Of a stretch of DNA of 14,729 bases, positions 6,532 to 12,292 are shown piece after piece. Origin of the DNA: Thermoplasmatota archaeon (GTDB lineage Archaea; Thermoplasmatota; E2; DHVEG-1); contig JAFGFQ010000057.1 of the NCBI GenBank assembly GCA_016930995.1, positions 1 through 14,729 of the forward strand, read 5' to 3'. How positions within the stretch are numbered: position 1 is the stretch's first letter; every line of letters begins with the position of its first letter. A program made the translations under genes and the position numbers. The notes under the pieces were generated by a model. That model did no database searches. It saw nothing but the letters and a program-made list of their open reading frames with translations, and had not been told where the DNA came from.

Positions 6532-7073
6532 AGAACCTTCGAGAGAAGATTAGGGAGGCAATGGAAAAAAACGCTTACGAGAAAGGGTATTATCTCTGCC
6601 CGGACAACGAACTTATGAATGATCTTATCGATGGTCTTGCAACTAACACGACTCGGTATGGGTACGGATCGTGCCCCTGTCGTGTCGCCAGTGGATTGAA
6701 ACGATACGATGTCGATATTATCTGTCCCTGTGAGTATCGGGATGCAGATGTGGACGAGTTTGGCATGTGTTATTGTGGGTTGTTTGTCAACGAAAAGATA
6801 AAAAAGAATCCAAGTCAGTTAGGACCGATTCCGGAACGTCGACCGCAGGAAGTTACAGATGCTGGGCTTGGCGCAGCAGAAGCATCGTCAGGAACCAAAG
6901 AAGAGACGAAACCACAGCCGAACCCTGAAAAGAAAACGCAGACCCTGCAGGTTTGGAGATGTACCGTCTGTGGGTATCTCTGCGCTCGGGGTCTCCCTCC
7001 ACCGATTTGCCCCATCTGTAAGGCGAAATCGGAGCGATTCGAACCGTTCTCCTTCAAAGAGAAGAGAGATTAA
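6528..7073 (+). CDS. Ferredoxin-thioredoxin reductase catalytic chain fused to rubredoxin-like domain (ferredoxin:disulfide reductase)
   Basis: This 181-residue protein has two domains. Residues 1-90 are an FTR catalytic chain: C24, then C49-P-C51, C66-P-C68 and C81-Y-C83, matching the CPC...CPC...CxC arrangement that binds a [4Fe-4S] cluster next to a redox-active disulfide. A low-complexity charged/proline linker follows (about 91-140). Residues 142-175 are rubredoxin-like: C145-x2-C148 and C161-x2-C164 in 'WRCTVCGYLC...PPPICPICKAKSERFEPF', binding one iron. Enzymes of this family take electrons one at a time from ferredoxin and reduce a thioredoxin or glutaredoxin disulfide. The partner is almost certainly the glutaredoxin encoded immediately upstream (ATGA overlap). 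No FTR variable subunit is present, as is normal in archaea. The stop overlaps that of the convergent hemerythrin gene within TTAA. Confidence 0.9.
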   Translation: MKNLREKIREAMEKNAYEKGYYLCPDNELMNDLIDGLATNTTRYGYGSCPCRVASGLKRYDVDIICPCEYRDADVDEFGMCYCGLFVNEKIKKNPSQLGPIPERRPQEVTDAGLGAAEASSGTKEETKPQPNPEKKTQTLQVWRCTVCGYLCARGLPPPICPICKAKSERFEPFSFKEKRD

Positions 7074-7507
7074 GCAACGATCTCACGGATTTTCGTAATA
7101 ATTACTTGTTTTTGCGCATCAGTTAATTCTTGATCGAGCCTGGGGTATAATGAGTTTTCCTCAAATGTCTTATGCGCCATAAGACATTCCTTAAACTCGT
7201 GATAGTGCACTGGCTTGTTCCACATGAGGTCCTTGCGCATCACCCGTATTCTGTTAAGGATGTCATTGTGCTGTTTGATAAGCTCTGGAACCATCTTATA
7301 TCCTTCGACGATGTTTGTGGGACTGTAGGACGTAAAAATCGCTTTTTCTTCAGTAAATATGTGCTTTTCCAGCTCCCATTCGAACGTATCAAACACCTTC
7401 ATCATGGAGACAAGCTCCATGCCACTGCTCTTTTCAACATCATGTAACAGTTTAAGGATTTTTGAATGATCTGCTGTCATTAGCTCCAGTATCGATGTGG
7501 ATTTCAT
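7070..7507 (-). CDS. Hemerythrin HHE-domain protein
   Basis: This 145-residue, single-domain four-helix bundle is of the HHE cation-binding type. Candidate di-iron ligands are H14 (ADHSKI), H49 and E53 (KHIFTEEKAIF), H80 (KQHNDIL), H112 and E116 (AHKTFEENSLYPRLD), the expected number and order. Such proteins bind O2, NO or iron, and in anaerobes are usually read as oxygen or nitric-oxide sensing/scavenging proteins or iron stores. There is no signal peptide, so it is cytoplasmic. A TATA-like GATATACAAG (7526-7535) about 24-26 nt upstream of the ATG suggests a leaderless transcript. It is divergent from the AEC carrier and convergent, with overlapping stop, with the FTR-rubredoxin gene. Confidence 0.9.
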   Translation of the reverse strand: MKSTSILELMTADHSKILKLLHDVEKSSGMELVSMMKVFDTFEWELEKHIFTEEKAIFTSYSPTNIVEGYKMVPELIKQHNDILNRIRVMRKDLMWNKPVHYHEFKECLMAHKTFEENSLYPRLDQELTDAQKQVIITKIREIVA

Positions 7508-7525
7508 ACTCTCTTAACCCCTATG

Positions 7526-7535
7526 CTTGTATATC
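7526..7535 (-). promoter_or_regulatory. Probable TATA box of the hemerythrin gene
   Basis: The minus strand reads GATATACAAG, centred near 7531, which places the transcript start within about two bases of the ATG at 7507. Confidence 0.4.
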
Positions 7536-7613
7536 ATCAGAGATAACAGAGGATGTTAATAAAACTAGCCTATCAGAGAGAAAAAATTCTTTGGTTTGTT
7601 GTATCGTACTGAC

Positions 7614-7621
7614 TTTTATAG
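7614..7621 (+). promoter_or_regulatory. Probable TATA box of the AEC carrier gene
   Basis: TTTTATAG, centred near 7618, predicts a start near 7644 and a leader of a few bases before the ATG at 7651. It lies inside the N-terminal extension of the longer open frame, which argues that the extension is not translated. Confidence 0.4.
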
Positions 7622-7650
7622 TCTGTTGTGTTGTTTGTTGTGATACAGCT

Positions 7651-8592
7651 ATGGATCTATTTGGTATCACGTTTCAGTCAGTAATCGTTCTACTTGGGAT
7701 TGGCGTGTTTGGTTTTCTTATCGTGCAACGAAAGGTGGTTGCCGAGGATGCATTGGGTGCACTTTCAAACCTTGCTCTTGATCTTGCGTTACCTTGTTTG
7801 GTGTTTGTAAATATCGTCACAACTTTTTCTCCCCACGACACACCGGACTGGTGGGTGCTTCCGCTGTGGTGGGTACTGTTCACTGCTGTTGCAGCGATGC
7901 TTACCGGTCTTTTCATGTTGTTTTCTCAGAAAACGACGAGACGTGAGTTCGCCATGAGTCTGTTTTTTCATAACGGCTTGTTCTTTCCCCTTGCGATTTT
8001 CACTGGTATGTTTGGTGCGGAATCCCCCTATCTCGTCTCATTGTTTTTGTTCATGATATTTTACCCTGCGTTTTTTTTTAATATCTACCCGTTTTTCTTT
8101 GGGAAAAACGAGAAAAAAATCAATTTGAAACGAATCTTTAATACGGTCTTTCTCTCGACGTTACTTGCTCTTGGAATTCGATTAGCTGATGTGCAGACGT
8201 ATTTTCCTGATGCTGTTTTTTCGATTCTTTCGATGCTTGGTGCGATGACGGTGCCTTTGTTGATGCTAGTCATTGGCGGGAGTCTGTCTCTGACGTTTCA
8301 GCGGAAAGGGAAGATTTATAGTGGGGAGATTGTGAAGTTTGTTGTAATGAAAAATATCCTGTTCCCTGTAGTGTTCCTTGGAATATTGTTGGTGATCAGA
8401 CCATCGTATGAGATTTCGTTATTGCTTATGCTTCAGAGCGCGGTACCGCCGGTGACCGCCCTGTCGATTTTTACAAAACGCGTTGGTGGGAACGAATCGA
8501 TTGTCAATCAATTCCTTTTAGGCAGTTTCATCTGTTCTTTGGTTACCATCCCGGTGATGATCTCGGTGTTTTCCTTTTTTTTCTCCCCGTGA
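7651..8592 (+). CDS. AEC (auxin efflux carrier) family transporter
   Basis: This 313-residue polytopic membrane protein has about ten hydrophobic segments in two halves. The N-terminal 'FQSVIVLLGIGVFGFLIVQRKVVAEDALGALSNLALDLALPCLVF' is characteristic of the AEC/BASS-like fold (MleP, Mdc-type malonate/malate carriers and auxin-carrier homologues), and the second half repeats the pattern with 'GAMTVPLLMLVIGGSLS' and 'LQSAVPPVTALSIFTKRVGGNESIVNQFLLGSFICSLVTIPV'. The substrate is probably a small organic acid but cannot be fixed from sequence. The open frame extends back to 7462, but that extension overlaps the hemerythrin start and the promoter and is a cysteine/valine low-complexity stretch; starting at 7651 gives the normal family length. 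No ribosome site is visible, so the mRNA is probably nearly leaderless. Confidence 0.88.
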   Translation: MDLFGITFQSVIVLLGIGVFGFLIVQRKVVAEDALGALSNLALDLALPCLVFVNIVTTFSPHDTPDWWVLPLWWVLFTAVAAMLTGLFMLFSQKTTRREFAMSLFFHNGLFFPLAIFTGMFGAESPYLVSLFLFMIFYPAFFFNIYPFFFGKNEKKINLKRIFNTVFLSTLLALGIRLADVQTYFPDAVFSILSMLGAMTVPLLMLVIGGSLSLTFQRKGKIYSGEIVKFVVMKNILFPVVFLGILLVIRPSYEISLLLMLQSAVPPVTALSIFTKRVGGNESIVNQFLLGSFICSLVTIPVMISVFSFFFSP

Positions 8593-8595
8593 TCT

Positions 8596-8934
8596 CTATT
8601 CTTCATTCGGGCAGGCGCTACAAGAAGGTTGCATGATTCCTTTTGCTCTGAAGATTCTGCAGATGCGGCAGGTTTCTTCGATGATGGAGGCGTTGGTGTG
8701 GTTGATAAGACGTTCTGCGGAGTATTTTATTTCTTTGATGATTTCTTGGTCGTCAATGGTGATGTTACCTCGTTTGTGGCCGAGGTACTGGCAGATTGCC
8801 GCGGGTGTGAGTCCGAGTTTTTCTGCCGCCTCTTTTTGGTTGAGCCCAAAATTGGTAATCATGCATTCTGCGATCTCTTTTCGTATAACCGGAAGGCCGT
8901 TCCACATGACATATTCGCAGGGGGTGTGTTTCAT
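8596..8934 (-). CDS. Archaeal XRE-type transcriptional regulator with C-terminal four-cysteine tail
   Basis: This 112-residue protein has an N-terminal segment (MKHTPCEYVMWNGLPVIRKE) and then a helix-turn-helix at about 32-52 (NQKEAAEKLGLTPAAICQYL). A helical linker follows, and the tail holds C89-x2-C92 and C105-x2-C108 (TCRICRIF...PSCSACP). This is the layout of a family of predicted archaeal regulators with an XRE-type HTH. The four cysteines could bind zinc or an iron-sulfur cluster and make DNA binding redox-sensitive. A TATA-like TAATTATAA (8962-8970) predicts a transcript start near 8940, so the mRNA is almost leaderless. The promoter is covered by two copies of a 20-bp tandem repeat, a good candidate autoregulatory operator. 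The stop is 3 nt from that of the convergent AEC gene. Confidence 0.87.
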   Translation of the reverse strand: MKHTPCEYVMWNGLPVIRKEIAECMITNFGLNQKEAAEKLGLTPAAICQYLGHKRGNITIDDQEIIKEIKYSAERLINHTNASIIEETCRICRIFRAKGIMQPSCSACPNEE

Positions 8935-8942
8935 TAAAAGGG

Positions 8943-8982
8943 TATAATCTGTGATTTATTCTTATAATTAGTGATTTATTTT
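8943..8982. repeat. Two-copy 20-bp tandem repeat over the XRE regulator promoter
   Basis: Copies at 8943-8962 and 8963-8982 differ at three of 20 positions and share the exact core GTGATTTATT (8951-8960 and 8971-8980). The spacing is 20 bp, about two helical turns, so both cores face the same side of the DNA. The minus-strand TATA box of the regulator lies within the repeat. Best reading: a regulator binding site, probably for autoregulation. Confidence 0.6.
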
Positions 8983-9048
8983 TTGAAAAAGAAGTACGGA
9001 ACGGAGAATTTACGGATGTTTTTTTTGAAAGTGAGAAGGGGCGAAAGA

Positions 9049-9058
9049 TTTAAATATA
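9049..9058 (+). promoter_or_regulatory. Strong TATA box reading rightward into the leader/ncRNA before ogg2
   Basis: TTTAAATATA is preceded by the purine-rich GCGAAAGA, as in an archaeal BRE. It predicts a transcript start near 9080, which is 197 nt upstream of the ogg2 ATG. Confidence 0.6.
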
Positions 9059-9066
9059 GTAGGTGC

Positions 9067-9082
9067 ATTAACAATTGTTAAT
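9067..9082. promoter_or_regulatory. Perfect 16-bp palindrome, candidate operator
   Basis: ATTAACAATTGTTAAT is identical to its reverse complement over all 16 bases. It begins 8 bp after the TATA box and spans about -13 to +3 of the predicted start site, where a bound dimer would block polymerase recruitment. The binding protein is unknown; the divergent XRE regulator is one candidate, although its own promoter carries a different repeat. Confidence 0.55.
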
Positions 9083-9262
9083 AGGGGTTTAGTGGAGAAA
9101 AAAAACCAGAAGGAATCACACAACTCACGTTAACACGCGTGGAGATGTAAAACCAAACAGGGAAAAAAAATTTTTGCATCCCATCCTTTCCTCCTCTCCT
9201 CACCAACCTAAGGTCCCTGTTTGCTTTGCATTCTCCACCATGTTTTTCCCTATTTCTTTTTT
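9080..9262 (+). ncRNA. Candidate structured RNA or long structured leader upstream of ogg2
   Basis: A transcript from the TATA box at 9049-9058 would contain a long hairpin. Its lower arm 9139-9151 pairs with 9225-9238 with one bulged base (9231), and its upper arm 9154-9163 (CAAACAGGGA) pairs perfectly with 9214-9223 (TCCCTGTTTG); together that is 23 base pairs. The loop of 50 nt is pyrimidine-rich. A small hairpin 9086-9090/9103-9107 displays GTGGAGAA (9092-9099), which could instead pair with the same TTCTCCAC (9231-9238) used by the big hairpin. The segment ends in T-rich sequence (9241-9262), which fits archaeal termination. I recognise no known RNA family. It may be a separate small RNA or a regulatory leader of ogg2. 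Confidence 0.35.
9241..9262 (+). terminator. T-rich tract, possible terminator of the candidate RNA
   Basis: Runs of T (TTTTT, TTT, TTTTTT) separated by C or A follow directly after the long hairpin. Archaeal polymerase terminates at such tracts. If used, part of the transcripts would stop just before the ogg2 ribosome site. Confidence 0.3.
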
Positions 9263-9276
9263 CACGAGGAGTACAT

Positions 9277-9900
9277 ATGAACAAGCTGGTCAAGAGTATT
9301 GAACATCTCAAACACAGCAACATTCAGAAAAAAATACGACAAAGGATCCAGCAGTTCAAAAACATCGACAGGACTTCTAATGAGGATCTCTTTATGGAGC
9401 TATGCTTCTGCATCTTGACAGCAAACTTCAGCGCCAAGCGTGCCATCCACATCCACGCAAAGCTTCATGATTGTTTTTACACAGATACAAAAGAATCCTT
9501 GTCAAAAAAACTCAGGGAACAGGGGTATCGGTTCCCGAACATTCGGGCGATATTTATCAAAGAAGCATGTGTATTCAAAGACCAGCTCTCAGAGGTCATC
9601 CAGAACTTTGACGGTGATGAACTGCGCGCATGGCTCGTCGCTAATATCCCCGGATTTGGGCTAAAAGAGGCAAGCCATTACCTGCGCAACATAGGCTATG
9701 ATAAGTACGCGATCATAGATTCCCATATCCTTGATGTACTTCATCGATATCGTCTCATCAAAAAACCAACGACGCTGACAGCAAGAAAATATAAGGAAAT
9801 TGAACAGGTGATACAACGACTTGCGACACGCACAGGTCTTACTTGCGCAGAACTTGACCTGTATCTCTGGTACATGGAAACCGGAACAATATTGAAATAA
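9277..9900 (+). CDS. ogg: Archaeal 8-oxoguanine DNA glycosylase/AP lyase, Ogg2 type
   Basis: This 207-residue enzyme of the HhH-GPD superfamily removes 8-oxoguanine and cleaves the abasic strand. It shows 'DLFMELCFCILTANFSAKRA' near the N-terminus, the helix-hairpin-helix 'IPGFGLKEASHYLRNIGY' (124-141) with catalytic Lys130, and the catalytic aspartate Asp148 in AIIDSHILD. It ends 'ELDLYLWYMETGTILK' with a terminal lysine at 207. In Methanocaldococcus Ogg the C-terminal lysine discriminates 8-oxoguanine from guanine, and here both length and terminal residue agree. I start at the ATG at 9277, after GAGGAG (9266-9271), not at 9226. The AlkD-like gene follows 29 nt downstream, so the two probably form a repair operon. 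A promoter 197 nt upstream implies a long leader unless a nearer one exists. Confidence 0.93.
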   Translation: MNKLVKSIEHLKHSNIQKKIRQRIQQFKNIDRTSNEDLFMELCFCILTANFSAKRAIHIHAKLHDCFYTDTKESLSKKLREQGYRFPNIRAIFIKEACVFKDQLSEVIQNFDGDELRAWLVANIPGFGLKEASHYLRNIGYDKYAIIDSHILDVLHRYRLIKKPTTLTARKYKEIEQVIQRLATRTGLTCAELDLYLWYMETGTILK

Positions 9901-9929
9901 GAAACGATAGAGCCTGGTCGTGAACAAGC

Positions 9930-10649
9930 ATGGAGTACGACGACATCATCCACAAACTGAAATCTCTAGCAAACCCTGAGAATGTCAAGGGAATGGCACG
10001 CTATGGGATCAACCAGACCAACAACCTGGGTATTTCGATCTATCAGCTCCGACCGCTTGCGAAAGAAATCGGTGTACATCATGATCTTGCCTTGCGGCTG
10101 TGGGACTCAGGAATCCATGACGCACGGCTGCTTGCCTGTTTCATCGACGATCCTCGTAAAGTGACATCGGATCAGATGGACGCTTGGGCAGAGGATTTCG
10201 ACTCCTGGGACATCTGCGATCAGGTGTGCACCAGTCTTTTTGACCTCACCCCGTTTGCATACGAAAAGGTGCAACAGTGGGCAAATCAAAAGGAAGAGTT
10301 TGTCAAACGCGCAGCGTTCAGCCTCATCGCAGGGCTGGCAGTCCATGACAAGAACGCATCAGACCAGGTGTTTGTTGACATACTGCCCCTTCTCGTCACC
10401 CACGCAATCGATGACCGGAACTACGTGAAAAAAGCGGTGAACTGGGCGTTACGGAACATCGGGAAAAGAAACCGCTTCCTCAACAAGGAAGCACTGAAGA
10501 CCGCCTATGAAATCCAGAAGATAGACTCAAAATCAGCTCGATGGATAGCCTCTGATGCAATCAGGGAACTAAGAAGTGAAAAGGTTCAACAACGGGTAGA
10601 AAGGAAAAAGAAGGGAAAAAAAAAATTAATGTTTTTGATTAGAGACTGA
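9930..10649 (+). CDS. AlkD-like DNA alkylation repair protein (HEAT-repeat DNA glycosylase family)
   Basis: This 239-residue all-helical protein belongs to the DNA alkylation repair (AlkC/AlkD-like, COG4912) family, whose characterised members excise N3- and N7-alkylpurines without base flipping. The segment 'DFDSWDICDQVC' contains W93 and D97 at the W-x3-D spacing of the AlkD catalytic cleft, and 'EFVKRAAFSLIAG' supplies R127 at a suitable distance. Other repeats include 'NYVKKAVNWALRNIGKRN' (164-181) and 'SARWIASDAIREL'. The tail is strongly basic (ERKKKGKKK), fitting DNA contact. It follows ogg2 by 29 nt without a good ribosome site of its own. The 3' end overlaps the convergent ferredoxin gene by 11 nt. 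Confidence 0.9.
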   Translation: MEYDDIIHKLKSLANPENVKGMARYGINQTNNLGISIYQLRPLAKEIGVHHDLALRLWDSGIHDARLLACFIDDPRKVTSDQMDAWAEDFDSWDICDQVCTSLFDLTPFAYEKVQQWANQKEEFVKRAAFSLIAGLAVHDKNASDQVFVDILPLLVTHAIDDRNYVKKAVNWALRNIGKRNRFLNKEALKTAYEIQKIDSKSARWIASDAIRELRSEKVQQRVERKKKGKKKLMFLIRD

Positions 10650-10809
10650 GTGCTTGCACCGGGCATTCATCAACGCAGGTGCCGCAGTCGATACAGGTGT
10701 CCTCGTTGACCTCTACTTTCTCATTAACGACTTTTAACGCTTCAACAGGGCATGCTGTAACACAGGCACCACAACCAGTGCATTTCTCTTTATCCACTTT
10801 TACGGCCAT
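10639..10809 (-). CDS. 56-aa ferredoxin, 2[4Fe-4S] type
   Basis: This short gene encodes MAVKVDKEKCTGCGACVTAC and ends CPVQALSL. Two complete cluster motifs are present: C10-x2-C13-x2-C16-x3-C20-P and C39-x2-C42-x2-C45-x3-C49-P, the classic clostridial/archaeal 8-Fe ferredoxin at its usual length. It is a soluble low-potential electron carrier and a possible donor for the FTR-type reductase or hydrogenase partners in this genome. AAGGT at 10818-10822 is a modest ribosome site 8 nt before the ATG. A GATAAATAG TATA-like box and a perfect inverted repeat lie just upstream. The stop lies inside the end of the convergent AlkD-like gene. It appears monocistronic. Confidence 0.95.
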   Translation of the reverse strand: MAVKVDKEKCTGCGACVTACPVEALKVVNEKVEVNEDTCIDCGTCVDECPVQALSL

Positions 10810-10832
10810 AACGATATACCTTCTTGCACCCC

Positions 10833-10847
10833 GGATAACGGTTATCC
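10833..10847. promoter_or_regulatory. Inverted repeat in the ferredoxin promoter, candidate operator
   Basis: GGATAAC (10833-10839), one base, then GTTATCC (10841-10847) form a perfect 7-bp inverted repeat. It lies between the TATA-like box and the predicted transcript start near 10824, a position where a dimeric repressor would interfere with initiation. Confidence 0.45.
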
Positions 10848-10855
10848 TATTTATC
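10847..10855 (-). promoter_or_regulatory. Probable TATA box of the ferredoxin gene
   Basis: The minus strand reads AGATAAATAG across this region, about 26 nt upstream of position 10824. The leader would be about 15 nt and include AAGGT. Confidence 0.4.
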
Positions 10856-10895
10856 TTTTACCGTTTGTAAATAAGGAGAAATAATCATGCAAATT

Positions 10896-11180
10896 TTATT
10901 TCGGTTTATACTGCTCCATCTTCTTGCTTGCTCGCCGTCCACTAAGAGAAAAATACAGGTACACACATCCAAGCTCAAGTCCAAAAATCACAAGAAAATA
11001 CAGAAACGTCACCACGATTTTTTGCGGTACAAATCCATACGAGAGTGTAATAGACCCAAGAAACGGGATGAACATCCCAATCAAAATAAGCAGCAGCACC
11101 TTGAGGAGATCCCTGTTTTTCCCCATATAGACATCGATAACCACTGCCCTTTTAAAAATTATTTCTTTGTCCTCAGACAT
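10896..11180 (-). CDS. Small two-helix membrane protein downstream of hypE
   Basis: This 94-residue protein is of unrecognised family. A charged cytoplasmic N-terminus (MSEDKEIIFKRAVVIDVYMG) is followed by two hydrophobic helices at about 25-48 (LLKVLLLILIGMFIPFLG) and 55-78 (IVVTFLYFLVIFGLELG), then a short basic tail (RRASKKMEQYKPK). The basic tail predicts a cytoplasmic C-terminus, so a hairpin in the membrane. It starts 13 nt after the hypE stop on the same strand and is probably co-transcribed with it, but nothing in the sequence ties it to hydrogenase. No clear ribosome site is seen, which fits translation following on from hypE. Confidence 0.65.
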   Translation of the reverse strand: MSEDKEIIFKRAVVIDVYMGKNRDLLKVLLLILIGMFIPFLGSITLSYGFVPQKIVVTFLYFLVIFGLELGCVYLYFSLSGRRASKKMEQYKPK

Positions 11181-11193
11181 TCCTATGAATCTT

Positions 11194-12246
11194 TTAACAG
11201 ATCCGTGGGATAGGATCCCCTAGCGGCTTACGGATGATACGCTTCCCACCAATCGTGGTCTGCATCACAACATCAGATACATCGCTTGTCGCCTCACCAA
11301 TGATCGCGGCATGCCTTCCTAACGGATGTTTCCGCAATACCGCAAGGATATCCTCGGCTTTTTCTTTGACGACACCAAGGACGACCTTGCCTTCGTTACC
11401 AATCTCCAGCGGGTCGATCCCCAGCATGTCACAGGCAGAACGGACTCCTGCTGGCACGGGCACTGCCTCCTCTTGAAGGAGTATTCCCACCTTTGACTTC
11501 TCAGAAAACTCATTGACCGTGTTGGCAAGACCACCCCGGGTGGGATCCTTTGCGCAGACAATCCCGCCCTCTGTAAGGACCTTCTCCATGAGACCATTGA
11601 GTGGCGCGACATCAGAATGGATCTTTGTCTCAAATCCGTACCCTTCACGGAAAGATAGGAGAGCAACCCCATGTTCTCCGATGTTCCCTGAGAGAAGCAG
11701 AACGTCTCCTGAACGAAGATTGCTGTCAAGCAGCCAATGGCTTCTAAACTTCCTATGCCGCTGTACTTCCTTTATATTTTTTTCAAGAGCAGCGCTTCGT
11801 TTTCCAATACCGCTGGTGTTAATCATGAACTGCTGAATCGCACCCTTCTCCACGACCTTTGTATCTCCCGTCACAATCGGTACACCTGCTTTCTCAGCGG
11901 TTCGACCCATACTCCGCACGATGGTCTCAAACGTCTCAAGAGAGAAGCCTTCCTCGACGATAAACCCAGCTGACAAGGCAAGCGGAGCCCCACCCACCAT
12001 CGAGACATCGTTAATCGTACCGCAAACCGCAAGAGAACCGATATCGCCACCAGGGAAGATGAGCGGTTGCACGGTATGTGAGTCAGTCGAAAACACGACC
12101 CCATCGATAACCGCAGCATCATCCAGCGCTGTCAACGTTACCTCTGCATTGCCTTGTTTTCTAAAAAAACGCAAAATGTTCTCTTTGATGAGCTGGTCCA
12201 TCAGCGCCCCACCAGCACCTTGCGCAAGTGTGATCTTCCTTACCAT
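11194..12246 (-). CDS. hypE: [NiFe] hydrogenase maturation protein HypE (carbamoyl dehydratase)
   Basis: This 350-residue member of the AIR-synthase-related (PurM-like) family ends in the diagnostic PRIC. HypF transfers a carbamoyl group to that C-terminal cysteine, and HypE uses ATP to dehydrate it to a thiocyanate, the source of the CN ligands of the [NiFe] site. Visible motifs are 'LTALDDAAVIDG', 'PGGDIGSLAVCGTINDVSMVGGAPLALSAGF', 'VPIVTGDTKVV' and 'CAKDPTRGGLANTVNEF'. GAGG 5-6 nt before the ATG supports the start. No other hyp gene is in the window, but a HycI-type protease lies one gene away on the divergent side. It shares a TATA element with the SemiSWEET-like gene and is followed at 13 nt by a small membrane protein. 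Confidence 0.95.
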   Translation of the reverse strand: MVRKITLAQGAGGALMDQLIKENILRFFRKQGNAEVTLTALDDAAVIDGVVFSTDSHTVQPLIFPGGDIGSLAVCGTINDVSMVGGAPLALSAGFIVEEGFSLETFETIVRSMGRTAEKAGVPIVTGDTKVVEKGAIQQFMINTSGIGKRSAALEKNIKEVQRHRKFRSHWLLDSNLRSGDVLLLSGNIGEHGVALLSFREGYGFETKIHSDVAPLNGLMEKVLTEGGIVCAKDPTRGGLANTVNEFSEKSKVGILLQEEAVPVPAGVRSACDMLGIDPLEIGNEGKVVLGVVKEKAEDILAVLRKHPLGRHAAIIGEATSDVSDVVMQTTIGGKRIIRKPLGDPIPRIC

Positions 12247-12292
12247 GATTTCCTCAAGAATGTTGCTTTTCTACGGTATGCGATAGAGAGGA

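Larger units (their letters stand above)
8935..9276. other. 342-bp gene-free region between the XRE regulator and ogg2
   Basis: No convincing protein gene lies here in either strand. From left to right it contains the tandem repeat (8943-8982), an unexplained stretch with three ACGG words (8996-9016), a strong rightward TATA box (9049-9058), a perfect 16-bp palindrome (9067-9082), a structured, probably transcribed segment (9080-9262), and the ribosome site of ogg2 (9266-9271). Confidence 0.7.

Noticed and set aside
7462..7650. N-terminal extension of the AEC carrier with cysteine-rich hydrophobic sequence
   Set aside because: It overlaps the hemerythrin start, contains the likely TATA box, and makes the protein 63 residues longer than the family norm.
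8943..8982. CRISPR-like array
   Set aside because: Only two directly adjacent copies with no spacer and no cas gene; a tandem operator fits better.
9078..9323. 81-aa minus-strand frame across the gene-free region
   Set aside because: It runs into the start of ogg2, has no ribosome site or motif, and the region is better explained by promoter and RNA structure.
10887..11213. 108-aa plus-strand frame opposite the small membrane protein
   Set aside because: Lysine/histidine-rich composition without motifs; the minus-strand frame has two clean membrane helices and fits the hypE operon.
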